DNA from: a bacterium 1XD21-13
Lineage (GTDB): Bacteria; Bacillota; Clostridia; Lachnospirales; Lachnospiraceae
NCBI GenBank assembly: GCA_009917555.1
Contig: QZDX01000007.1
Location: 124,001 to 188,000, forward strand
Reading direction: 5' to 3'
Length of the DNA: 64,000 nucleotides
Positions 17,128 to 24,905 of this stretch are shown here, one piece after another; the first letter of the stretch is position 1, and every line of letters starts with the position of its first letter. The translations under genes were made by a program, and so were the position numbers. The notes below the pieces were generated by a model. It saw only the letters and a list, made by a program, of their open reading frames with translations, made no database searches and had not been told where the DNA came from.

Positions 17128-17568
17128 CTAAATACTTCTCTTGACATTTAAAACATTCATCAATGCCTCCTGTAATACTCTGGAAACATTGATACCGGCA
17201 TGCTCAGCTTCATAGTTCAGCCAGCTTGGCAGAGCAACATTTCTCCGAACTGTTTTAGTATCAATTTTTTTCCGATATTCAGAAAAATTAACATCCACAT
17301 AGGTTAAAATACCGTTGGAGAAGTCAATATCTTCTGCGAATTGCTTTACTTTTTCAATAGCAGTATTTTGTTCTGACGGAACAGGAAGCTTTTCCTTATG
17401 GTCCTCCATTGAAATTCCGGCTGCACCGATTGCGTCCCGTGCCATTTCAATGGCATCTGCCAAGGTTTCCCCCTCTGTGAAAATTTCCATATCCGGAACA
17501 CAGACTAAAAAGGGATGTTCAGATCCATCATTTGTATTTACTATAAAAGTTGGATAAACCTGCTTCAT
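17128..17568 (-). CDS. hicB: HicB-family antitoxin
   Basis: The 146-residue protein has the partial RNase-H-like HicB fold (residues about 1-60: FLVCVPDMEIFTEGETLADAIEMARDAIG) and a C-terminal ribbon-helix-helix segment (RRNVALPSWLNYEAEHAG, then VSRVLQEALM) that binds DNA. Such antitoxins cover the HicA active site and repress their own operon. AAGGAG precedes the ATG. The hicA gene ends 10 bp upstream on the same strand, so the order is toxin first, antitoxin second, as usual for hicAB. Confidence 0.9.
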   Translation of the reverse strand: MKQVYPTFIVNTNDGSEHPFLVCVPDMEIFTEGETLADAIEMARDAIGAAGISMEDHKEKLPVPSEQNTAIEKVKQFAEDIDFSNGILTYVDVNFSEYRKKIDTKTVRRNVALPSWLNYEAEHAGINVSRVLQEALMNVLNVKRSI

Positions 17569-17578
17569 ATTATTCTCC

Positions 17579-17752
17579 TTATAATAAATTCCATTTTCTA
17601 AGTATCATTTTGGCCAGGCTTTCATTAATCTCTTTGTGTCTTGGGACTTTTTCTAGGTCTTTTCCCCTTCTGTAGATATCGTGGTTTCCTCCGTGCCTCT
17701 CAAAATTGAAACCAGCATCTTCAAGCTTTTTGATTAAATCCCTTTGTTTCAT
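17579..17752 (-). CDS. hicA: HicA-family mRNA interferase toxin
   Basis: A 57-residue reading frame on the minus strand begins MKQRDLIKKLEDAGF and contains the HicA catalytic motif GGNHDIY, with the active-site His, followed by a basic VPRHKEINESLAKMI segment. This is the standard length and architecture of HicA, a double-stranded-RNA-binding-fold ribonuclease that cleaves mRNA. AAGGAGG lies before the ATG. It sits directly before hicB. Nothing suggests it is damaged. Confidence 0.9.
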   Translation of the reverse strand: MKQRDLIKKLEDAGFNFERHGGNHDIYRRGKDLEKVPRHKEINESLAKMILRKWNLL

Positions 17753-17773
17753 TTATGCCCTCCTTATAAGAGC

Positions 17774-17802
17774 ATTATACACACTTATTACACAACAATC
17801 AA
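17774..17802 (-). promoter_or_regulatory. hicAB promoter
   Basis: On the minus strand TTGATT (17797-17802), a 17-bp spacer and a perfect TATAAT (17774-17779), 22 bp before hicA. The spacer contains repeated GTGT/AATAAG text that could serve the HicB ribbon-helix-helix domain. Confidence 0.8.
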
Positions 17803-17849
17803 TGTATTTATTTAATTATGGTTGTTTGTAATATCAACTGCGAATTCCC

Positions 17850-17878
17850 TTGCATTCCCACGTTAATTTCTATAGAAT
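17850..17878 (+). promoter_or_regulatory. Promoter of the VOC/helicase pair
   Basis: TTGCAT (17850-17855), 17 bp, TAGAAT (17873-17878), 67 bp before the VOC gene. Confidence 0.7.
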
Positions 17879-17944
17879 AAAAAGAGCAAAGCAGGCCGGA
17901 GGCACATAAAAATACCTGGTCTGCGAAAAGAAAGAGGAACAAAC

Positions 17945-18466
17945 ATGAGACTAAAAAATGTACTAATTGTAGTAAAAGATATAGACCGATCCAAAAGATT
18001 CTATCAGGATCTGTTTGGTCTGAGGACCATCACAGACTTTGGTGGCAATGTCATTTTAACAGAAGGGCTTGTACTGCAGGACAAGAGTACCTGGGAGCAA
18101 CTGATTGAAAAAGAAACAATCCATGGAGACGGCGACATGGAGCTGTACTTTGAAGAAAACCAGATGGATGATTTCCTGAAAAAATTGGAGGCGTATCCGG
18201 AGCCGGTGCGCTATCTTAACAAACCAATGGAACACGCCTGGGGCCAGCGGGTGGTGCGTATCTACGATCCTGACGGCCATATGATAGAAGTAGGAGAGGC
18301 TATGGATTTTGTTGCAAGGCGTTTTTGCAGGGCCGGAATGACCCTGGAAGAGATTGCGGAAAAAACACAGCTTCCCCTTGACCAGGTTCAGGGAATCTGC
18401 CAGGTGGAGATAGCTTCACAGCGGTCAGTCCATGAACAGTCTCATAGTCATAGCAGGCAGAGATAA
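17945..18466 (+). CDS. VOC-superfamily (glyoxalase-like) protein with short C-terminal extension
   Basis: The 173-residue protein has the paired beta-alpha-beta-beta-beta units of glyoxalase/bleomycin-resistance proteins in residues 1-122: VLIVVKDIDRSKRFYQDLFG at the start and VRIYDPDGHMIEVGE at the end, with the Glu typical of a metal ligand. The last 50 residues (RAGMTLEEIAEKTQLPLDQVQGI) look like a small helical, helix-turn-helix-like tail, which is unusual for the family. The substrate is unknown. It precedes the helicase gene by 27 bp in the same direction. Confidence 0.85.
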   Translation: MRLKNVLIVVKDIDRSKRFYQDLFGLRTITDFGGNVILTEGLVLQDKSTWEQLIEKETIHGDGDMELYFEENQMDDFLKKLEAYPEPVRYLNKPMEHAWGQRVVRIYDPDGHMIEVGEAMDFVARRFCRAGMTLEEIAEKTQLPLDQVQGICQVEIASQRSVHEQSHSHSRQR

Positions 18467-18493
18467 CGGGAGAACAGGTAGAAAAGGACAGCC

Positions 18494-20428
18494 ATGATAA
18501 ACCGAAAAAAACTTATACAATTTTACATCGAGCAATACACAGCAGAAAGCAAAAAGAAAGAAAAAAAGATTCCCAAATTCACTGACGTCTCCGGCAGAAT
18601 GAAGAATCTGCAAAAAACCATAAGGAGAGCCAAACCCTCCCGGATTCCCCTTCAGAACCTGGAGGACTGCCACCGTCAGATCAAAAACCTGGGCATCTAC
18701 GCGTATCGAAAAAAGCGGGAGGATCTGACCCTCACCATCAACATAGAGCTGATCCCCAAGCTGGTAGATCTGGACCTGGGACTTATGCTGAAGGAACAAA
18801 AGGATGGGATTGACGGAGAATTCCTGGCTTACCTGAGACGAAAGTGTCCGGGAGCCCTCTGCCAGGAAACCCTGTTCACCCTGTACCCGAAATTCCGCCA
18901 ATACAAGGTAAAAAATAAAATCCTGGAGCTGGTGCCCTCCCGGCCGGAAATGGAATTTCCCGAGGTGCGAAAGCTTCACCGCCACTTCGTTCTCCATATC
19001 GGTCCCACCAACAGCGGCAAGACCTTTCGTTCCCTGGAACGGATGAAAACAGCCGGAAAAGGCGTATATCTGGGACCCTTACGCCTCCTTGCCCTGGAGG
19101 TCTACGAGCAGCTCAATTCCTGCGGTGTCCCCTGTACCATGCTCACCGGCCAGGAGTGCATTGAGAAGGAAAACAGCCGGATCACAGCCTCCACCATAGA
19201 AATGGCAGACTTTGACGAGGAGTACGACATAGCCGTCATAGACGAGGCACAGATGGTTGCAGACACAGATCGGGGCCATTCCTGGACCAAGGCCATCCTG
19301 GGGCTTCGGGCAGAGGAAATCCACATCTGCATGAGCCCGGCGGCAGAGCCGGCCATGATTCACCTGATCGAGCTTTGCGGCGACGATTACGAAATAGAGC
19401 GCTATGAGCGGAAAACAGTCCTCATCTGTGAGGAGCAGCCCTTTGCATTCCCGGAGGATGTGAAGCAGGGAGACGCCCTCATTGTATTTTCCAAAAAATC
19501 CGTACTGGATGTGGCCGGACGCCTGGAGGAGCAGGGTATAGATGCCAGCGTCATCTATGGCAGCCTCCCCCCGGAAATCCGCCGCCGTCAGATGCATCTT
19601 TTCAACAAAGGAAAAACAAGAGTCGTAGTAGCCACAGACGCTATCGGCATGGGCTTAAATCTCCCCGTCCGCAGAATCATATTTCTCCAAGCGGAAAAAT
19701 TTGACGGTGTGGGAAGACGCCCCTTAACCGTATCCGAGGTGCGCCAGATCGCAGGACGTGCAGGACGGTTCGGCATCTACAATTCCGGCTATGTAAACGC
19801 CATGGGCGAGGAAGAGCTGGAATTTATTCGGGAGCGTTTCGAGGCTCAGGAGCAGCCAATCGAGGAGGTCAACCTAGGCTTCCCACAGCTTCTGTTGGAC
19901 ATTGACGGCCCCTTAGACGAGATTTTGAAAATCTGGCATTCCGTCACACCTTCTGCACCCTTCGTAAAGGAAAACATCGACGAAGCCCTGACCCTCTACG
20001 ACCAAGCCCGCAAATGCAGAGACCAGATAGACGGCTTCGACGACAAGCGCACCCTCTACCGGATGATCACCTGTCCCATAGACATCAAGGACAAAAAAGT
20101 GGTATCCCTCTGGCTGACCTACTGCAAAACCTACACGGCAGACATATCCTTAGAGCGCCCCAGACTGGAATACGGACGCCGAAAAAGCATCCAACAGTAT
20201 GAGACCTACTACAAGCAGCTGGACCTTTACTACCAGTTCTCCCACCGGATGCAGAAGGTCATCGAGGAGGACTGGCTGAACGAAGAGCGCAACCGTACCG
20301 AAATGATGATAATGAAATACCTGACCAAAGGAAAGACAAACTACATCGCCCGTTGCCGCTACTGCGGAAAGCTCCTCCCCTTAGGCACACCTTTCCAGGT
20401 CTGCGACCGCTGCTTCCACCGAAAATAA
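18494..20428 (+). CDS. SUV3-like DEAD/DEAH RNA helicase with C-terminal zinc ribbon
   Basis: The 644-residue protein resembles the mitochondrial/alphaproteobacterial SUV3 helicases. A 150-residue unrecognised N-terminal region precedes motif I IGPTNSGKT, motif II DEAQ (VIDEAQMV), and the RecA2 motifs ATDAIGMGLNLPV and QIAGRAGR (motif VI). The distal part carries a SUV3_C-like stretch (LDIDGPLDEILKIWHSV). The extreme C terminus has two CxxC pairs (CRYC, CDRC), a probable zinc ribbon. SUV3 unwinds RNA and works with an exoribonuclease such as PNPase; that partner is not in the window. It shares a transcript with the VOC gene. Confidence 0.85.
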   Translation: MINRKKLIQFYIEQYTAESKKKEKKIPKFTDVSGRMKNLQKTIRRAKPSRIPLQNLEDCHRQIKNLGIYAYRKKREDLTLTINIELIPKLVDLDLGLMLKEQKDGIDGEFLAYLRRKCPGALCQETLFTLYPKFRQYKVKNKILELVPSRPEMEFPEVRKLHRHFVLHIGPTNSGKTFRSLERMKTAGKGVYLGPLRLLALEVYEQLNSCGVPCTMLTGQECIEKENSRITASTIEMADFDEEYDIAVIDEAQMVADTDRGHSWTKAILGLRAEEIHICMSPAAEPAMIHLIELCGDDYEIERYERKTVLICEEQPFAFPEDVKQGDALIVFSKKSVLDVAGRLEEQGIDASVIYGSLPPEIRRRQMHLFNKGKTRVVVATDAIGMGLNLPVRRIIFLQAEKFDGVGRRPLTVSEVRQIAGRAGRFGIYNSGYVNAMGEEELEFIRERFEAQEQPIEEVNLGFPQLLLDIDGPLDEILKIWHSVTPSAPFVKENIDEALTLYDQARKCRDQIDGFDDKRTLYRMITCPIDIKDKKVVSLWLTYCKTYTADISLERPRLEYGRRKSIQQYETYYKQLDLYYQFSHRMQKVIEEDWLNEERNRTEMMIMKYLTKGKTNYIARCRYCGKLLPLGTPFQVCDRCFHRK

Positions 20429-20508
20429 CACCTTGACAGCCAAACCAGTCGGGCCTATTTAAAGCCCTCCATCGTCCACAACTATAATACTTCCACACCC
20501 AAAACCAG

Positions 20509-20591
20509 CCGTCAGAGAGAAAATATACTGCCCGCCAGGCGTGTTAGCCGAACGGCGGAGCATGGCGGGCAGTATATTTTCTCTCTGACGG
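20509..20591. repeat. 83-nt foldback with perfect 29-bp arms
   Basis: 20509-20537 is the exact reverse complement of 20563-20591 (29 of 29 bp, beginning CCGTCAGAGAGAAAATATAC), with a 25-nt loop that itself contains GCCGAACGGC. No T tract follows on either strand. The CAGCCGTCAGA start is shared with the larger foldback at 32.1 kb. Confidence 0.9.
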
Positions 20592-20637
20592 CGTCCCTTT
20601 GCCAACTAATATGCCAACTACCTAATCTCATATCCAG

Positions 20638-20666
20638 TTGCCCATTTCAACCCCAGGTAGTATAAT
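20638..20666 (+). promoter_or_regulatory. Promoter of the sugar-kinase leader
   Basis: TTGCCC (20638-20643), 17 bp, TATAAT (20661-20666). The predicted start near 20673 leaves a leader of about 190 nt before the kinase gene, containing the multi-helix element at 20684-20798. Confidence 0.7.
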
Positions 20667-20683
20667 TTATGCAAAAGCAATGA

Positions 20684-20798
20684 GCAGTGCGAAACCATGC
20701 AGGAGAAAATCGCCTGCTGGCAGGCAGATTTGAACATGCATGGTTTCATAGGGCGAAGCCCGCAATGAGGGAAACGTCAGTTTCCCGAATGGCACTGC
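20684..20798 (+). ncRNA. Candidate structured leader RNA of the FGGY kinase gene
   Basis: A closing helix pairs GCAGTGC (20684-20690) with GCACTGC (20792-20798). Inside are three further helices: GAAACCATGCA (20691-20701) with TGCATGGTTTC (20737-20747), 11 perfect bp, capped by a GCCT/AGGC hairpin; GGGC-gaa-GCCC (20751-20761); and GGGAAAC (20769-20775) with GTTTCCC (20780-20786). The arrangement is a four-way junction in the transcribed leader. It does not match a T-box or any riboswitch I know, and no terminator or SD-sequestering arm is obvious. It could instead be one of the hairpin repeats scattered in this genome. Confidence 0.5.
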
Positions 20799-20865
20799 GG
20801 ACTAAAAAATTACGATATTATGTAGGAAAGAAACTATCACAAAGACAGGAAAGGGGAAAAACACC

Positions 20866-22353
20866 ATGGAACAATTACTTATCGCCCACGATCTAGGAAC
20901 CTCCGGAGACAAAGCAACCCTGTTTACCACAAAGGGCCGCCAGATCCGCAGCTTCACCGTACCCTACGACGTCCATTTCTTCAACGGAAACTATGCCGAG
21001 CAGGACCCGGAAAACTGGTGGGACGCCGTATGCGACGCCACCAAAGCCGTATTGGAGGGAGAGGACCCCTCCAGGGTAGCCGCCATGTCCTTCAGCGCCC
21101 AGATGCAGGGCTGTCTGGTGGTGGACAAGAACGGCGTCCCTCTGCGCGACGCTATCATCTGGGCGGACCAGAGAGCCGTAGAGGAGGCGGAGCATCTGGA
21201 GAAAAAGATCGGCGCCAAGCGCATGTACGAGATTACCGGCCACCGGGTAAGCCCAAGCTACAGCATCGAAAAGCTCATGTGGCTAAAAAAGCACGAGCCG
21301 GCGGTGTATGAGAAGACCTACAAAATGCTTCAGGCCAAGGACTATATCATTTCCCGGGCCACAGGAAAATTTGTCACCGACTATTCTGATGCCTCGGGAA
21401 CCAACGCTTTGGATCTGCGGAAGCTTCAGTGGTCCCAGGAGATTTTAAAGGCGGCAGGAATTGATGAAGACAAGCTGCCAAAGCTTAAGAAATCCACGGA
21501 CATTGCCGGGTATATTGAAGACCGGGTGGCAGGGGAGATTGGGCTTCCTGCAGGAACGCCCGTAGTCTGCGGCGGCGGTGACGGTCCCTGCTCCGCAGTG
21601 GGTGCGGCTTGTATCAAGGACGGAGAATTCTACCTCACCTTTGGAACCTCCGCCTGGATTGGCGGAACCACCACCGATCCCTTTATTGATGAGGACCAGA
21701 TACTGTTCTGCTTTGCCCATGTGATTCCCGGAAAATATATGCCTTGCGGCACCATGCAGGCAGCAGGAAGCTCCTATTCCTACATTCGCCGGGCTCTCTG
21801 TGACGAAGCACCCTATGAGGAGCTGAATAAAATGATTGAAAAGTCCCCCGCAGGAGCCAGAAATCTGATTTTTCTTCCCTACCTTTTGGGAGAGCGCAGC
21901 CCCAGATGGAACCCGGATACCAGCGGAGCCTTTCTTGGAATCAAGCCGGAGCATGAGAAAAGAGATTATGTGCGGGCTGTCATAGAGGGAATTGCCATGA
22001 ATATGGAGCTGATTCTAAAAGCCTACCGGAAGCAGGCAAAGATTGAGTATATGTGTCTCACCGGTGGCGGAGCCAAGGGGGATGTGGTAGCACAGATTCT
22101 GTCCGATGTATTGAACGTAGAATTTCGGATGCCCGACTGTGTGGAGGAGGCTACGGCCATTGGCGCAGCCGTCATTGCAGGCGTGGGCGTGGGTGTCTTT
22201 GACAGCTTCGAGGAGGTGAAGCGCTTCTTAAAATTTGAGAAGACCGTGAAGCCTGTGGTGGAGCACCGGGACGATTATGAGAAGCTGCTGCCCATTTTTG
22301 ATGAGGCTTATGAATGTATGCTGCCTTTGTATAAGAAAATGGCGAAGCTGTAA
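20866..22353 (+). CDS. FGGY-family carbohydrate kinase, xylulokinase-like
   Basis: The 495-residue protein has both FGGY domains: N-terminal phosphate-binding loop IAHDLGTSGDKATLF, SFSAQMQG and WADQRAV (sugar contacts), and the C-terminal ATP-binding segment LTGGGAKGDVVAQILSDVL with EEATAIGAAV. It phosphorylates a ketopentose or related polyol with ATP; xylulokinase (xylB) is the best general match, but the sugar is not certain. GGAAAGGGG precedes the ATG. The gene is monocistronic, behind a long structured leader, and ends at a hairpin shared with the convergent htpG gene. Confidence 0.85.
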   Translation: MEQLLIAHDLGTSGDKATLFTTKGRQIRSFTVPYDVHFFNGNYAEQDPENWWDAVCDATKAVLEGEDPSRVAAMSFSAQMQGCLVVDKNGVPLRDAIIWADQRAVEEAEHLEKKIGAKRMYEITGHRVSPSYSIEKLMWLKKHEPAVYEKTYKMLQAKDYIISRATGKFVTDYSDASGTNALDLRKLQWSQEILKAAGIDEDKLPKLKKSTDIAGYIEDRVAGEIGLPAGTPVVCGGGDGPCSAVGAACIKDGEFYLTFGTSAWIGGTTTDPFIDEDQILFCFAHVIPGKYMPCGTMQAAGSSYSYIRRALCDEAPYEELNKMIEKSPAGARNLIFLPYLLGERSPRWNPDTSGAFLGIKPEHEKRDYVRAVIEGIAMNMELILKAYRKQAKIEYMCLTGGGAKGDVVAQILSDVLNVEFRMPDCVEEATAIGAAVIAGVGVGVFDSFEEVKRFLKFEKTVKPVVEHRDDYEKLLPIFDEAYECMLPLYKKMAKL

Positions 22354-22423
22354 AGGAGTTAAGCGGTCCGTACACCAGGAAAGAATAAGAGGATTTACAG
22401 TTAAAATCGGTAAGACAATATAA

Positions 22424-22481
22424 ATAAGCCTTCGAATCCCTCATGCATGTAATGCAATAACACAAGGGTTCGAAGGCTTAT
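22424..22481. terminator. Hairpin between convergent kinase and htpG genes
   Basis: ATAAGCCTTCGAATCCC (22424-22440) pairs with GGGTTCGAAGGCTTAT (22466-22481) apart from one bulged base, with a 25-nt loop. It lies centrally between two stop codons, so it probably stops transcripts from both sides, though T tracts are poor. Confidence 0.65.
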
Positions 22482-22494
22482 ATTCATATCACTA

Positions 22495-24552
22495 TTATTT
22501 CGCAAGAAGCATCATAATCTCATTGCTCCTGGCAATAAACTTGGTCATGGCCTCCGGCGCCAGCGGCTTGTTGCTGATAAGGGCCAAGTCGTAGAGCTGC
22601 TCGCAGAACATGTTCACATGCTCGGAATCGCTGTGTGTGAGAATGTACTGTACCAGTTGGTTGTTGGCATTGAGCACCAGGGTCTCTCCGCCGCCACCGA
22701 ACATGTTCGGGTCCATGCCGTACATATTGTACATCTTCATCATTTCCTGCATCCGGCGGCTTTCCTCGGAAAGGGTGATCATAGAAGAAATGCTCTCATT
22801 CTTCATCTTCTCCACCTTCACATCCAGCTTCTCATTGCCCAGAGCCTTGCGGAAAATCTCAGTCAGGGAATCGGCGGTTTCCTTGAGCTCCTCCTCAGAA
22901 ACCGTCTCTACAAAGTCCTCCGTCAGATCTGCGTCGATTCTCTGGAACTTCACATGCTCATTCTTCATCTCCAGATGAGAGATAAAGGGAGAATCAATGT
23001 TATGCTTCAGTATAACGGCATTCTTGCCCTCCTCCTTGAACATATTAATATACTGGCTCTGCTGAATCTCATCGGTCACATAGAAGATGGTGGTCTTCTC
23101 CGGCTCCTTTTCCTCGGCATTGTCAGCCTCGGCCTCATCGGGATTCTCCACCACATCAACCTCAGGGGCTTCCTCCTCTGGAACCAGATCCTTGATAGTC
23201 TGGTACTTGCCGTCCAGATCCTTGAACAGCAGGTAATCCATCATCTTCTCACAGAACTTGTCATCCTTCAAGCAGCCGAACTTGATGAAGGGATTTATGT
23301 CATCCCAATACTTTTCATAGTCCTCACGCTCAGTCTTGCACATTCCCGTAAGCTTGTCGGCCACCTTCTTGGTAATGTAATCGGAGATCTTCTTAACAAA
23401 GCCGTCATTCTGCAGGGCGCTTCTGGAAACGTTCAGAGGCAGATCCGGGCAGTCAATGACACCCTTAAGGAGCATTAGAAACTCCGGAATCACTTCCTTA
23501 ATGTTATCCGCGATAAATACCTGGTTGTTGTACAGCTTAATGGTGCCCTCAATGGAATCGTACTCCGTGTTGATCTTGGGGAAGTACAGAATACCTTTCA
23601 GGTTAAAGGGATAATCCATGTTCAGGTGAATCCAGAACAGGGGCTCCTTGTAGTCCATAAATACCTTCCGGTAGAACTCCAGATATTCCTCCTTGGTGCA
23701 CTCGTTGGGATGCTTGGTCCACAGAGGTGCCGTGTCGCTCAAGGAAACGGGACGCTTGTGGATCTTTACTCGATCCCTTGCCGGGGAGATCTCCTTGGTC
23801 TCCTTGGTGCCGTCCTCATTTTCCACCTCCTCGGTCTTGGCCTCCTCGTGGATGCGCTCAACCACCACATCATCATCCCGAAGGTCCGCCTCGTCAATGG
23901 TCTCATATTCCTGCTCCGCATTGGCTTTTTCCAGGAAAATCTCTACGGGCATAAAGGAGCAGTACTTGCTTATCACCTCGCGAGCCCGGTACTCGTTGGC
24001 GAATTCCAGGCTGTCCTCATTTAAGAACAGAGTAATCTCCGTACCCACCTCTGTGCGGCTGCCCTCAGACATTTGATACTCGGTACCGCCGTCGCACTCC
24101 CAGTGCACCGGCTTGGCATCCTTTTGATAGGAGAGGGTGTCAATATGCACCTCGTCCGCCACCATAAAGGCAGAGTAGAAGCCCAGTCCAAAGTGGCCGA
24201 TAATCTGATCCTCATTGGCCTTGTCCTTGTATTTCTCCAGGAAATCCGTTGCGCCGGAGAAGGCAATCTGGTTGATGTACTCCTGCACCTCGTCCGCAGT
24301 CATTCCAAGACCCGTATCAATGAATTTCAGGGTCTTTTCCTCCGGGTTCACCACTACCCGCACCATGTTTTTGAAATCCTCGGGATAGGTGTACTCTCCT
24401 ATGAGATCCAGTTTTTTCAGCTTGGTGATGGCGTCGCAGCCATTGGAAATAAGCTCCCGGAAGAAAATGTCGTGGTCGGAATAGAGCCACTTTTTAATAA
24501 TTGGAAAAATATTTTCGCTGTTAATGGAAAGACTTCCATGCATGTCAGCCAT
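22495..24552 (-). CDS. htpG: Molecular chaperone HtpG (Hsp90)
   Basis: The 685-residue protein is a full bacterial Hsp90: N-terminal GHKL ATPase (ISNGCDAITKLKKL, DTGLGMT, GHFGLGFYSAFMVAD), middle domain, and dimerisation region. An acidic insert (residues about 480-510, rich in Asp/Glu) is present, as in other Lachnospiraceae sequences. ATG 24552 (MADMHGSL) behind AAGGAG is chosen; the frame extends upstream to 24624 without homology. Transcription starts from a consensus promoter with a CIRCE operator immediately upstream, so HrcA control is expected. Confidence 0.95.
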   Translation of the reverse strand: MADMHGSLSINSENIFPIIKKWLYSDHDIFFRELISNGCDAITKLKKLDLIGEYTYPEDFKNMVRVVVNPEEKTLKFIDTGLGMTADEVQEYINQIAFSGATDFLEKYKDKANEDQIIGHFGLGFYSAFMVADEVHIDTLSYQKDAKPVHWECDGGTEYQMSEGSRTEVGTEITLFLNEDSLEFANEYRAREVISKYCSFMPVEIFLEKANAEQEYETIDEADLRDDDVVVERIHEEAKTEEVENEDGTKETKEISPARDRVKIHKRPVSLSDTAPLWTKHPNECTKEEYLEFYRKVFMDYKEPLFWIHLNMDYPFNLKGILYFPKINTEYDSIEGTIKLYNNQVFIADNIKEVIPEFLMLLKGVIDCPDLPLNVSRSALQNDGFVKKISDYITKKVADKLTGMCKTEREDYEKYWDDINPFIKFGCLKDDKFCEKMMDYLLFKDLDGKYQTIKDLVPEEEAPEVDVVENPDEAEADNAEEKEPEKTTIFYVTDEIQQSQYINMFKEEGKNAVILKHNIDSPFISHLEMKNEHVKFQRIDADLTEDFVETVSEEELKETADSLTEIFRKALGNEKLDVKVEKMKNESISSMITLSEESRRMQEMMKMYNMYGMDPNMFGGGGETLVLNANNQLVQYILTHSDSEHVNMFCEQLYDLALISNKPLAPEAMTKFIARSNEIMMLLAK

Positions 24553-24595
24553 AAAATGTTCACTCCTTCGTATGTGTTTTCGTATTCTGACACAT

Positions 24596-24624
24596 ATTGT
24601 AATATGGGAGAAATAAAAAGTCAA
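24596..24624 (-). promoter_or_regulatory. htpG promoter
   Basis: Minus strand TTGACT (24619-24624), 17 bp, TACAAT (24596-24601), about 45 bp before the htpG start and just downstream of CIRCE. Confidence 0.85.
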
Positions 24625-24631
24625 TAGAAAA

Positions 24632-24658
24632 TTAGCACTCCATGAAAGTGAGTGCTAA
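24632..24658. promoter_or_regulatory. CIRCE operator (HrcA site) of htpG
   Basis: TTAGCACTC (24632-24640), 9-bp spacer, GAGTGCTAA (24650-24658): an exact CIRCE inverted repeat. It lies 7 bp upstream of the htpG -35 box. The rest of the 24552-24906 gap is AT-rich and otherwise shows only the downstream promoter candidate at 24808. Confidence 0.97.
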
Positions 24659-24807
24659 CAAAATTTTATAAACTTTCTAAAATTTTTCTAAAAACAGAGG
24701 ATTAGGCGTCCGTATATGGAAGGGGAAGGTCTGCACAAAATAAAGAATACACATGTAAAAAATAATAGAAAATTAATAGGAATATACTGGATTTGCAGGA
24801 AAACGGG

Positions 24808-24816
24808 TGATATACT
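24808..24816 (+). promoter_or_regulatory. Extended -10 promoter candidate for the SGNH/MBOAT operon
   Basis: TGATATACT (24808-24816) is an extended -10 box; a weak TGGATT sits 17 bp upstream. It is about 90 bp before the SGNH gene. No better promoter is visible. Confidence 0.45.
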
Positions 24817-24905
24817 AATAACGCAGGCGTGTAAATAAGGTTCATGAAAATGAGCATATAGATAGAATATTTGACAAAGCTTTCATTTTAAAGGAGGAAT
24901 CTGGG

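Noticed and set aside
20684-20798. T-box or known riboswitch
   Set aside because: No T-box antiterminator sequence, specifier loop or terminator; no match to riboswitch cores I know.
22618-24627. Long plus-strand open frames opposite htpG
   Set aside because: They mirror htpG codons, lack ribosome sites and show no family motifs.
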